From positions 1 through 64,000 of the forward strand of contig CCZZQB010000055.1 of NCBI GenBank assembly GCA_973895155.1: a stretch of DNA of 64,000 nt, read 5' to 3'. Shown piece after piece: positions 21,401-30,265 of the stretch. The first letter of the stretch is position 1, and every line of letters starts with the position of its first letter. Both the position numbers and the translations under genes were made by a program. This stretch comes from Marsupella aquatica (Eukaryota > Marchantiophyta). The notes under the pieces were generated by a model, which had not been told where the DNA came from, ran no database searches, and saw only the letters and a program-made list of their open reading frames with translations.

Positions 21401-23621
21401 TGGACCTCGCCCTTTTTCACTCCGGCCAAAAAATCCTTCCGGTCCGACTCCGTATTCTCAAAGTGGAGTACCTTTCTTTGCTCGACGTTAAAAGGAATCA
21501 AATCAGCGACATGTGGCTCATGCCCAGGTGTTTTGATCATGGAATCAGCAATGTCTTGCACATGATCAAAATTCATCATCCGATAGCATAGTCTCGCTGG
21601 TGCGGCAAAAATACTTTCAACTGGGATCAGAAAAATTTCGTTTATCCCAAAAGTATAGTACTGCTCCATTTGTTGAAGAACTTCATTCCCTTCTAAGACG
21701 TCTTTCTCCTCTGGAGCATGTGGCCTATCACTCTCATCTTCAGCATGTAATGAAAAATCTATAGGAGTTGAATTCACAACTCCGGTGTCGGTTTTTTGTT
21801 TCTTCTTCTCCCTCGACTTCTTCTCGGCTGGAAGCTTCTTCTTCTCGGCTGGAAGCTTCTTCTTCTCGGCTGGAGCCGTGATCTTCTTCTCAACTGAAGT
21901 AGGTTTCTCAACCAGAAGCTTCTTCTCCCTCTGCTTTCGCTTCCCTGCCGCTCTATCCATGGTTGTTGTTGCAGTAGTTTGTGCTGTCTCCGTCGTAGTT
22001 GCTGGAGTTCCTTTGGCTGGCGTAGACTCAATTATTTTCTGTGGTTGTGTACTTTTCCTCAACTTCACCAAAGACTCTACCCATAGATTTGCTTTTTCCA
22101 GGTCAAGCGTGTGTGCAAAGGCTAGTGCCTTGGCGATCCAAACATTTGAGTCTGGTGACACCAGACCTGCTTTCTCAAGCAAATTGTTAAGAGTCCATGT
22201 GGATGGAAGAGAGAACTTTGATGGGTTGTTTACAATGTTGAGTTTCAAATAAAGAAACCCATAAAAAATGTCCAAAGGAAGCATTCCCTTCAGTCCTCCA
22301 ATAATCTTCTCCTTTGTGTAGGATTTTGGAAAGAATCCCATCGACAACACACTTAATTCCCCACTTGCATACCATTCCACATTGAACTCGGCCGAGAAAG
22401 CCTTTGTGGGGAGCTGCAACTTTGCCCACCTCATCGTGTCCGACACCTCTACAATGATAGAATTCATTCCTCTTCCTATCATTCCCACAGAGACCACGGG
22501 TCCGATGACCAATGTTTGGTTGTTGCCTGTCCTGATCTTGACACATAACACTGGATCCTGAATGTTAAATGAATTCAGGCGGAAGTTAACTCGCGAGAAC
22601 TCAAGTCCCCACCGAAATCCTGGATCGCGGTCCTCCAAAATGAGCCCATCGTCGCAGTCTGCCTCTGAAATGGCGAGAGTTGTATTCACCAGATCACTCT
22701 CTGCATTGGAGAGTGAAAATTCATATTAGACTTCAAATCCATGAAATTTGTTTTAAGAAATCACTGTCAAAGTGAGATTGAAGGCTCTTGGATTCGGACC
22801 ATCCGAATCCAATACAAGAAGCCCACTTGGATTCAGATGGTCCGAATCCAAACAACCCTCTTAGATTCGGACCATCTGAATCCAATCAAGCCACTTGGAT
22901 TTGGACCATCCAAATCCAAACAACCCACTTGGATTCGGATGGTCCGAATCCAAACAACCCTCTTGGATTCAGACCATCCGAATCCAATCAAGCCACTTGG
23001 ATTCGGACCATCCAAATCCAAACAACCCACTTGGATTCGGATGGTCCGAATCCAAACAACCCTCTTGGATTTGGATGGTCCGAATTTAAACAACCCTCTT
23101 AGATTCAGACCATCCGAATCCAAACAACCGACTTGGATTCGGATGGTCCGAATCCAAACAACGCTCTTGGATTTGGACCATCCAAATCCAAACAACCCAC
23201 TTGGATTCGGATGGTCCGAGGTTGTTTGGATTCGGATGGTCCGAATCCAAACAACGCTCTTGGATTTGGACCATCCAAATCCAAACAACCCACTTGGATT
23301 CGGATGGTCCGAATCCAAACAACCCTCTTGGATTTGGATGGTCCGAATTTAAACAACCCTCTTAGATTCAGACCATCCGAATCCAAACAACCCACTTGGA
23401 TTCGGATGGTCCGAATCCAAACAACGCTCTTGGATTCGGACCATCCGAATCCAACAACTTAAGATGCATGAATAAACCTCCGGGAACTTACTTTGGACTT
23501 GAGATTGAAATTCTTGGGAATCCCTAAGCGCTAGGGCCACAAGATCACCGACAGAGGAGAGATCCAAGTCATCAGATTCTTCGGCGAGTAGGACGATGAC
23601 GGTTTTCTTGGAAACTTCCAT
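18467..23621 (-). CDS. ParB-like domain fused to degenerate DNA amino-methyltransferase, three exons (about 1374 aa)
   Basis: Splice consensus and frame give exon 1 23621-23492 (43 codons plus one base, donor GTAAGT), exon 2 22700-21082 (acceptor ATGCAG, donor CAG/GTAAGA) and exon 3 20842-18467. All joins keep frame. Exon 2 has an N-terminal domain I do not recognise, a Lys-rich linker with AEKKKLP repeats, and a ParB/sulfiredoxin-like segment (IPVESIFAAPARL ... AVSGQHSARAARW). Exon 3 has a methyltransferase-like fold: MIQRIIESLSEAGDLILDFF then SGG in place of the DPFxGSGT SAM loop, and VDFSRDH where DPPY is expected. Catalysis is therefore doubtful while the fold seems kept. The tail is acidic and ends YGSLFSD. 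ParB-methylase fusions are known in phages and bacteria; one inside a eukaryotic transposon is unusual. Intron 1 holds the palindrome array. Confidence 0.72.
20923..21026. repeat. Perfect 19-bp inverted repeat in intron 2 of the ParB/methyltransferase gene
   Basis: TTGGATTCGGATGGTCTCA at 20923-20941 is repeated as its exact reverse complement at 21008-21026, with 66 bp between. The arms contain the GGATTCGG half of the palindrome that fills the two arrays elsewhere in D. The intron is 20843-21081. It could form a hairpin in RNA or mark a small insertion. A related GACTGAGACCATCCCAACC lies in the transposase ORF near 28243. Confidence 0.8.
22787..23455. repeat. Palindrome array 1 (about 20 units, 34-bp period), inside intron 1
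   Basis: Units have the form TTGGATTCGG-N5-CCGAATCCAA with centre ATGGT or ACCAT, separated by short spacers such as ACAACCCACTT. Each unit is a near-perfect palindrome; unit orientation, set by the centre, alternates irregularly. A block is duplicated around 23133-23310. The array occupies most of intron 1 (22701-23491) of the ParB/methyltransferase-like gene. The open frames through it are translations of a multiple-of-palindrome satellite and not genes. Each unit holds CpG sites in both arms. Confidence 0.92.
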
Positions 23622-24602
23622 TTTTAGGAGTGACACGTGGCAGGATATACTGAGGACACGTCAAGATGGGCAAGATCTAGGGCGTTGCAGCAGATTAGGG
23701 CAAGAAGGCAATTAGGGCAAGGGCAAGGGATATCAGCGGCAGCCAGCCAAGAGCGAGAGCGAGGAGCGAGAATGAGGAGCTAGAGCGAGAGCGAGGAGCG
23801 AGAGGGAGGAGCGAGAGTGAGGAGCGACAGAGAGAAAACAACAATGAGGTCTGTGGAAGACCTCATCCTCCCTTTACCCCCTCCTGAAAGGCTTGTTTGC
23901 GTACGGATGATCGCTGCACGGATCATCTCTGTACGGATCATCTCTGTACGGATCATCTCTGTACGGATAGAGACCAAGAAGGGATCTGGTCCTATCAGTT
24001 TGGGTGGGACGCTAGCTGTATTGTCTGACACAATGGATTGAAAAAGGATTGGATGATTGTTCTAACCGCGATACTCGGTGTTGCCTCAACCTTATCGGAT
24101 CGCACATTCAGGGCCGAACATACCAACCCACGAGTATAAGAGGTACTCTACGGACATCATTGTTGTTTTAGTTTCATATCTTCACTTGGGCATCCAGGTC
24201 TGCGCAACTCCTCCTCAGCTCTTCTCTCTGATGGAGTTTAGACTTGAAGTGGCTTTGATAGCTTTCTTAGTCAGATTGATATGAACTTATTCATCAATTT
24301 AGAGGTAGCAGAGCCAACCTTGGAGACATACTGGAAAAACAAGACTGCTGAGGTGAGTTATGGTCTTAGTCGCTTTGCTTATTTTGAGTTCTTAGGGAAG
24401 AGAGACGAACCCTTTCACTTTGTTCTGCATTCTAGTGACTTCCCAATTATTATTTCACGAATTACCCAATGTTCCGAAAAACCCGGAATGTCTAAATTTG
24501 ATTAGGAAGAGATCTCAATCTCAATATATCCATCTCAACATAATCTTCATTGTGGAGTTAGACCATTTGAATCCAGACTTGATGTGTGGATTATAATGGT
24601 CC
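23622..24602. other. Region between the divergent genes of D, with simple repeats
   Basis: Between ATG 23621 (-) and the second array lie a purine-rich stretch of GAGCGAGAGCGAGGA-type repeats (23750-23830) and a 15-bp tandem repeat ACGGATCATCTCTGT (about four units, 23897-23962). The latter's GGATCATC recalls, but does not match, the palindrome arm. A possible short plus-strand exon starts at ATG 24281 and ends at a strong donor GAG/GTGAGT (24353/24354). It could pair with the acceptor TTGTGCAG before 25870 as a 5' leader intron of the transposase gene, because the joined frame is not continuous. A shared divergent promoter here is inference. Confidence 0.5.
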
Positions 24603-25755
24603 TAATCCTAGATTGTTGTTTGGATTCGGATGATCCAAATCCAATCCATTTCTAGGATTGGGACCATCTGATCAGATTCCAATCTTGGTTTGGATTCGGA
24701 TGGTCCGAATCCAAGAGGGTGTGTTGGTCCGAATCCAACCGTGCAATGCTTAAATTGTGACCTTTGGGATCCAATCTCGGTTTGGATTCGGACCATCCCA
24801 ATCCAAGCGAGATGGTAAATACAGTCTGGTTTTTGATTTGGATGGTCCGAATCCAAGAGGGTGTGTTGGATTCAGACCATCCGAATCCAAGCGTGCAATG
24901 CTTAAATTGTGGCCTTTGGGATCCAATCTCGGTTTGGATTCGGACCATCCCAATCCAAGCAAGATGGTTGAATTTGGGCGTTTTAAATACAGTCTGGTTT
25001 TGGATTCGGATGGTCCTAATCCAAGAGGGTGTGTTGGATTCGGACCATCCGAATCCAAGCGTGCAATGCTTAAATTGTGACCTTTGGGATCCAATCTCAG
25101 TTTGGATTCGGACCATCCCAATCCAAGCGAGATGGTTGAATTTGGGCGTTTTAAATACAGTCTGGTTTTGGATTCAGATGGTCCGAATCCAAGAGGGTGT
25201 GTTGGATTCGGACCATCCGAATCCAAGCGTGCAATGCTTAAATTGTGACCTTTGGGATCCAATCTCAGTTTGGATTCGGACCATCCCAATCCAAGCGAGA
25301 TGGTTGAATTTGGGCGTTTGAAATACAGTCTGGTTTTGGATTCGGACCATCCCAATCCAAGCCGGTTTGTTGAATTGGGACCTTCGGGATAGAATCTGTG
25401 TTTGGATTCGGACCATCCGAATCCAAGATGGTGGGTTGGATTCGGACCTTTGAAATACAATCTGGTTTTGGATTCGGACCATCCGAATCCAAGCCCGGTG
25501 CTCAAATTGGGACCTTTGAAATAAAATCTGGGTTTGGATTCGGACCATCCCAATCCAAGCGCGTTTGTTGAATTGGGACCTTTGGGATCCCATCTGGGTT
25601 TGGATTCGGACCATCCAAATCCAAGAGGGTGTGTTGGATAGAGGTTGGTTTGGATTCGGACGATCCCAATTCAAGCGAGATGCTTAAATTTGACCTTCGG
25701 AATAAAATCTTCATGGTTTTGATTTGGACCACCGGCCCCAATCCAAGCGTGATAG
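24603..25755. repeat. Palindrome array 2 upstream of the transposase gene
   Basis: About 20 copies of the same GGATTCGG-N5-CCGAATCC palindrome, here more diverged (often TTCGGACCATCCCAATCC) and set in a longer higher-order repeat. Its spacers carry GAGGGTGTG, GCGTGCAATGCTTAAATTGTGACC and similar words, with a composite period of about 160 bp over 24760-25320. It lies 5' of the candidate transposase at 25886 and, if the leader intron is real, inside that intron. Long open frames on either strand are repeat artefacts. Confidence 0.9.
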
Positions 25756-25885
25756 TTGAGCCAATGTTTGGATTCTCGGAATGGCAATCAAATGACCGTA
25801 TGGATAATTGTGAGTCTCTTCAAATTCTTGTCATTCGGATTTGTGATGGTTTTTCTGAAAATTGTGCAGGTTACTAAATCCGAGA

Positions 25886-28800
25886 ATGACTGGAAGGTTT
25901 TCAAGAGGTGATGATGTGACCTTGACAATTGATGGATATGATGTCGGTTGTGGGACAGTTCAGAAAATTAACCCCCAGGATAGGGTGCACAACATATTGT
26001 TGGGGGATAATCGAATTGGTGTGCTCGTGGAGAAGGTTTTCGAGCCAACTCGAAAACTACCATTTCCACTACCAAGGGTAGAAAATCTTTTTGATGCCAT
26101 TGACTCATGTGTTATTTGGGAGATCTCGTGCGCGTATCTCTCTATAACTCTAGATTCCCAAAAACGCATCAGTACTGGTAGTTGTTCAACTCGACCAGAT
26201 AATAACTTGGATAAATCTCCTACAATTGTTATGGAGGATGCATCAAACACTCTAAGGCAAGGGGACGAGGTTGAAATGCTCATTGATGGGTGTTGTGTAG
26301 CCCTTGGAGTTATTTTCAAGGTAAATCCAAAGGACCGATGTCACAACATATTACTTGGTGAGTCTCGGATCAGTGTGAAAATCACTGATGTTATTCATGG
26401 TAGTAAGGCTTTACCTTACATACACAATGGGGCTGAAACAATTGAAGAGGCAAAAGACTCATGGGTTCTCTGGGACTTGGCCGATGTTCATAAAAAAGGT
26501 TGGAATGTTGATGAAGGTAGAAAGTCTTCCTCTAAGAAGCAAGGTGATGGCGACGTTTTAATTGAGGAGAGTTTTGTCTCACATTCTCCATCAACAAAAT
26601 CGACCAAAACTCATTCTGATTATTACCAACGGTCCAATTGGATGTCAGAGTTGGTCGAATTATACATTGGTTCAGGACGATCGAGTAAGGTTGCCACTGG
26701 GACTATCACTGTGCCTCAAGCAACGGCGGCTGTTGATGATGAAATCCTGGGAGAAGACTATGTAGGGGTTGCTGTGAAAGATGTCATGGAATCGCAATAC
26801 TTTCCAAGCATTCACAAGGGAGTAATTAGTTTGGTTCGATGGCGAATTGATCACACAAAACTAGTAGCAACTGGAAAATTTTTGTCAGACATTCTGGTAG
26901 AAGGTACAGAGAATATGGAGTCAATGGATAGGGATGATCTGAATCCGGATCATGTGGTTGGATCCGCATCCGGATGTCGTCAAAGGCCATATAACTTCAA
27001 CAAGAGGAATCAAGTTGATCCTGTTGAGAAGAAAAGGAGGCTCTTGCAAACCAAGGCAGTTTCAAAAACAACAGAAGCCGCAATTGATGAGATCAAAAGA
27101 GTAAATTGCTGCAAGCATAAATGTTGTCTCATTATGCCAAGGGAAGATATAGAAGATGTTAGGATGGAATTTCACGGGATGTCTAGCGAGTCCAAAACAT
27201 CACACATTTTCAACCTCTTCCACTACAGAGAGGATGATGTTCGTGATAAGGGACACCATGTTCTCAAAGGTATGGTCATCTGTAAAGATGCATTTGCAAC
27301 CATCCATGGTTTTAGTCACACCAAGTATTATGATTACAAGAGAAGATACATGGAGGGTTGCAAAATTGGGTTCCATGGGAACACAGGCTTGAAGAAAACA
27401 AGGTCAAATACCTTGCATGTGCGAGCTCTTCTAGAGGCATTTCTGACTCAAAATGCAGAGCCAATGCCTCATATGCCTTATGGAGGGGCTCATGGGACAA
27501 ACAGCATTGAGTATCGACTTCCAGCGTGTTACAAAAAGTTAGAGATTTTGGAAGATGTGAGAACAAAGATGAAGGAAGAAGGGCTTCCTCCTGTTACGGA
27601 TAACACTCTCTACAAGATATGGAGCACATCATTTGCAAACTTCAGTTTTCACAAGGATGGCGCATTTGCCAAGTGTACGCTTTGTTGTGAATACAAAGAC
27701 AGTTTGATGCGAGAGAGAAGGAAAAAAGAACGTGCTGAAATTGAAGAAAAAAGAGCTCAACATCTTCGTGAGCAAATGTCACGTAGATATGTTTACTACG
27801 CTCATCGAGTGATGGCCAAGCAACATCCAAGAGAATATCTTTGCATTATTCATGACAAGATGGATCAAGCAAAGACATGGATTCCAAAAATGGTTAGTAC
27901 TCCTAAATCACTTTCGGGTCATGGAATGCCGCTACCTATCGCTCTCACGGGGATGTTGACCCACGGGAGAGATCCAGGAGTATATGCACACTTTAGTGTC
28001 ACTGGCCTTTGGCCAGGAGATGCAGATTTCACAGTGACATCCTTGGCTAAGTGTCTTCGAGATCTTGAAGAGTACAATGGAGACAAGACAGGTGACATGC
28101 TTGATGGCTTGCATTGGGAACCTCACAGACCTTTCTTTCAAGCCCTACTTGACTTTGATGCATTTTTGTCAGGATATTTGGAACCAAAGAATATTCAAGT
28201 AAATAGGTATATTGGTTCTGAAGATGGAGCTGCCGACAGTCAGACTGAGACCATCCCAACCCGACAGGATGAGGATGATGGAGGGGACGTGGGTGGTGAG
28301 AAGGGCAGTCCGTTGTTCATGCCCTTGCCAAGGCACCTAACATTGCAAATGGATAATTCAGCAAAGGACAACAAAAACCAAACGGTCATGGCATTTTGCT
28401 CGGAGCTTGTGAGTAGAGGAATATTTGAAACTGTTCAAATGTCCTTTCTAATGGTTGGTCATACGCACGAAGATGTTGATGCACTATTTTCCAAGGTATC
28501 ATATCAAGTTCAGCACAAGGAAGTTGCAACCCTTCTTGCACTAATGGCAGAGGTTTGGGAATGTGAGAGCATTCATCCAGTTCCAAGATTGATACAAGAA
28601 GTTGCATCTTACAAAGAATATCTTCAAAGTTTTAAGGTCAAAGATATTCAAGGTCACTCAAAACCGGTATCATTTCTTTTCTCTATGAGAGATAATGTAC
28701 CAATATTTCAGTATAAGTCCCATGTTAAGCAAGCTTGGGCTCCCGTTGGCGGAAGGTGCATTTGGGCAACTGATCCAATAACAAATTCTCTTCTTTTACC

Positions 28801-29677
28801 CAGTGGACAACCCTTAGCTAAATCCATAGGAGAGATACACAAAAAATCAGAAGAGATAATCCCATTCCTTAACAAGTACCTTGATTTTTTGAGAAGGAGT
28901 TGCATTGATGAGACGTCAATAGCATACAAGGAAAGATTTCCTCTTGTTAAATATTGGGAAAGAATTGTGGAGCTGTTGTCAAATGGGCTTGCAATGGAAG
29001 GGGAGGGAAATAATCAATTTCCATTGAAAAATGGATTTTGGCCTAAGACTAACCACAGCACTGGTTACAAGGTCAACCAATCGGCATGCGAACAGAGTGG
29101 TCCTCTAAGTGAAGATGAGGAGAATGCAGAGATGACAGCTCTTCAAAATGAAGTCTTGGAAGAGATGGAAGATCAAGCAGCACCATTTGTTGGATCTCGA
29201 GCTGAGAGAGAACAAGGACAGTGGATTCCCCTCCAGGATATTTGTGAAGGAAACTTTGTGTTTCTTCGACCCGAGGATGATTGGGAGAAGAAAAATGGTG
29301 GAGGTCATTTCTGGTTGGTGAGAGCTTTGGGTCAGGTGGACCCTAAGCATGAAGTCCCAATTGCATCTTCAAGAGACCCTCCTTTGACTCAACAATATGC
29401 TCCAATGTTCCCCATGGAATGGTGGAGGCCTAAACACTCTAAACTTGATGTGAGTGAGAGTGCTAGGTATCTCAATTGTTTCATGTCCACCAAGACATGG
29501 GAACGAGATCCAGGATTTGGTGAGAACACTCAACATTGGCAGTATGCAAATTCTGCAATGTATGGTTTTAAATCTGGAATGAAGGAAGAAAACATGGTTG
29601 GCAGAGGTTTGAAGATTCCTCGAAATGTTCTACAAACTGTCCAAAGTTATCTCCAAAGGATGGACAAGTACACTTAG
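25886..29677 (+). CDS. Candidate DDE transposase, DUF8039-like repeats plus DUF7869-like core (about 1263 aa)
   Basis: The N-terminus holds two clear copies and one decayed copy of an 80-residue module (GDxV ... NPxDRxHNILLGxxRIxV ... DSxVxW), at about 5-95, 125-205 and 265-330. This resembles the plant transposase-associated DUF8039 domain. A Cys/His cluster (NCCKHKCC, near 405) and CTLCCEYK follow, and then a core recalling DUF7869 proteins. Acidic residues in an RNase H-like order are D657 (IIHDKMDQ), D823 (LQMDNSAKDNKNQ) and E862 (VGHTHEDVDALF), with 38 residues between the last two. I infer a DDE catalytic triad. First ATG is 25886; the frame opens just after a splice acceptor (TTGTGCAG/G at 25869). 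No internal stop. It is the only transposase-like gene within the inverted repeats, so probably mobilises D. Confidence 0.75.
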   Translation: MTGRFSRGDDVTLTIDGYDVGCGTVQKINPQDRVHNILLGDNRIGVLVEKVFEPTRKLPFPLPRVENLFDAIDSCVIWEISCAYLSITLDSQKRISTGSCSTRPDNNLDKSPTIVMEDASNTLRQGDEVEMLIDGCCVALGVIFKVNPKDRCHNILLGESRISVKITDVIHGSKALPYIHNGAETIEEAKDSWVLWDLADVHKKGWNVDEGRKSSSKKQGDGDVLIEESFVSHSPSTKSTKTHSDYYQRSNWMSELVELYIGSGRSSKVATGTITVPQATAAVDDEILGEDYVGVAVKDVMESQYFPSIHKGVISLVRWRIDHTKLVATGKFLSDILVEGTENMESMDRDDLNPDHVVGSASGCRQRPYNFNKRNQVDPVEKKRRLLQTKAVSKTTEAAIDEIKRVNCCKHKCCLIMPREDIEDVRMEFHGMSSESKTSHIFNLFHYREDDVRDKGHHVLKGMVICKDAFATIHGFSHTKYYDYKRRYMEGCKIGFHGNTGLKKTRSNTLHVRALLEAFLTQNAEPMPHMPYGGAHGTNSIEYRLPACYKKLEILEDVRTKMKEEGLPPVTDNTLYKIWSTSFANFSFHKDGAFAKCTLCCEYKDSLMRERRKKERAEIEEKRAQHLREQMSRRYVYYAHRVMAKQHPREYLCIIHDKMDQAKTWIPKMVSTPKSLSGHGMPLPIALTGMLTHGRDPGVYAHFSVTGLWPGDADFTVTSLAKCLRDLEEYNGDKTGDMLDGLHWEPHRPFFQALLDFDAFLSGYLEPKNIQVNRYIGSEDGAADSQTETIPTRQDEDDGGDVGGEKGSPLFMPLPRHLTLQMDNSAKDNKNQTVMAFCSELVSRGIFETVQMSFLMVGHTHEDVDALFSKVSYQVQHKEVATLLALMAEVWECESIHPVPRLIQEVASYKEYLQSFKVKDIQGHSKPVSFLFSMRDNVPIFQYKSHVKQAWAPVGGRCIWATDPITNSLLLPSGQPLAKSIGEIHKKSEEIIPFLNKYLDFLRRSCIDETSIAYKERFPLVKYWERIVELLSNGLAMEGEGNNQFPLKNGFWPKTNHSTGYKVNQSACEQSGPLSEDEENAEMTALQNEVLEEMEDQAAPFVGSRAEREQGQWIPLQDICEGNFVFLRPEDDWEKKNGGGHFWLVRALGQVDPKHEVPIASSRDPPLTQQYAPMFPMEWWRPKHSKLDVSESARYLNCFMSTKTWERDPGFGENTQHWQYANSAMYGFKSGMKEENMVGRGLKIPRNVLQTVQSYLQRMDKYT

Positions 29678-29895
29678 TTGTCACTAGCTAAGATATAATT
29701 AGATAGTTACTAGTTTTTATGTAAGAGTTATATATATTGTGAGACCATGCCATTGAGTGTTTAGTTACTTAGTAGACTATCTACTCATTTTCTAAACTTT
29801 TGATTATTATGAATATGAATGTTTATTTTTTCTGCATAATTAAAAATATTTTTTATTAATTTCTTTATTTTAAATGATTACAATAAAAGTTTTCA

Positions 29896-30226
29896 GGAAA
29901 ATGTACACTTTTTAGGCCAAATGTACTCTTTATTGCACTCAAAGCTACACTTTCTAGACTAAATGCACTGAAATGTACACTTTTTAAGCCAAATGTATCT
30001 TTTTTTCACTCAAATGTACACTTTCTAGGCCAAATGTACTAAAATGTACACTTTTTAAGCCAAATGTACATATTTGGATGCTCAAATGTACACTTTTCAT
30101 TGCCCAAATATACACTCTTTAGACCAATTGTACACTTTTTTATCCCCAAATGTACACTTTTCATTGGTCAAATGTACACTTTTCCAAGCCCAAAAGTACA
30201 CTTTTCATTGCCCAAATGTACATAAA
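29896..30226 (+). repeat. Right subterminal repeats of element D
   Basis: About 16 full or partial copies of AAATGTACACTTTT, often joined by GGCC, AAGCC or CATTGCCC, next to the right inverted repeat. All read in the plus direction, as at the left end, so orientation relative to the termini differs between the two ends. The right end has roughly four times as many copies as the left. The stretch 29678-29895, between the transposase stop and the repeats, is AT-rich with AATAAAA-like strings and no other feature. Confidence 0.85.
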
Positions 30227-30235
30227 TCAAATAAT

Positions 30236-30265
30236 AATACACTTTTAATGAATAGGCTGATATAT
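30236..30265 (-). repeat. Right terminal inverted repeat of element D
   Basis: Exact reverse complement of 16800-16829 over 30 bases. Outside it, TCTTTCC resumes the family-C LTR reading frame. The outermost ATATAT may include part or all of the target duplication. Confidence 0.88.

Larger units (their letters stand above)
16800..30265. mobile_element. Element D: 13.5-kb DNA transposon with terminal inverted repeats
   Basis: The 30-bp ends are exact inverted copies (16800-16829 and 30236-30265), beginning ATATATCAGCCTATTC. Both ends carry subterminal copies of AAATGTACACTTT. Removing D joins two halves of a family-C LTR reading frame. The target duplication lies within the palindromic ATATAT and cannot be fixed by inspection; 2 bp (TA) or 4 bp (ATAT) would keep the flanking frames in register. 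Cargo, left to right: a HAD/FCP1-like gene (-), a ParB/methyltransferase-like gene (-), palindrome arrays, and a DDE-type candidate transposase (+). Subterminal repeats recall CACTA/Spm elements, but the ends are not CACTA, so I leave the superfamily open. Confidence 0.85.

Noticed and set aside
22787-23455. CRISPR-like array (regular 34-bp period)
   Set aside because: The units themselves are near-identical palindromes with tiny spacers, there are no unique 25-40 bp spacers, and the setting is eukaryotic with introns.
22741-23462. Long open frames on both strands (up to about 200 codons) through palindrome array 1
   Set aside because: They translate the 34-bp repeat unit in overlapping frames with alternating WIRMVRIQ-type repeats; the region is intronic by splice consensus.
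24608-25741. Repeat-derived frames up to 267 codons through palindrome array 2
   Set aside because: Same artefact as in array 1; similar peptides arise on both strands from the palindrome.
16800-30265. Polinton/Maverick or giant-virus insertion
   Set aside because: No DNA polymerase B, capsid, packaging ATPase or retroviral-type integrase gene is present, and the ends are 30 bp only.
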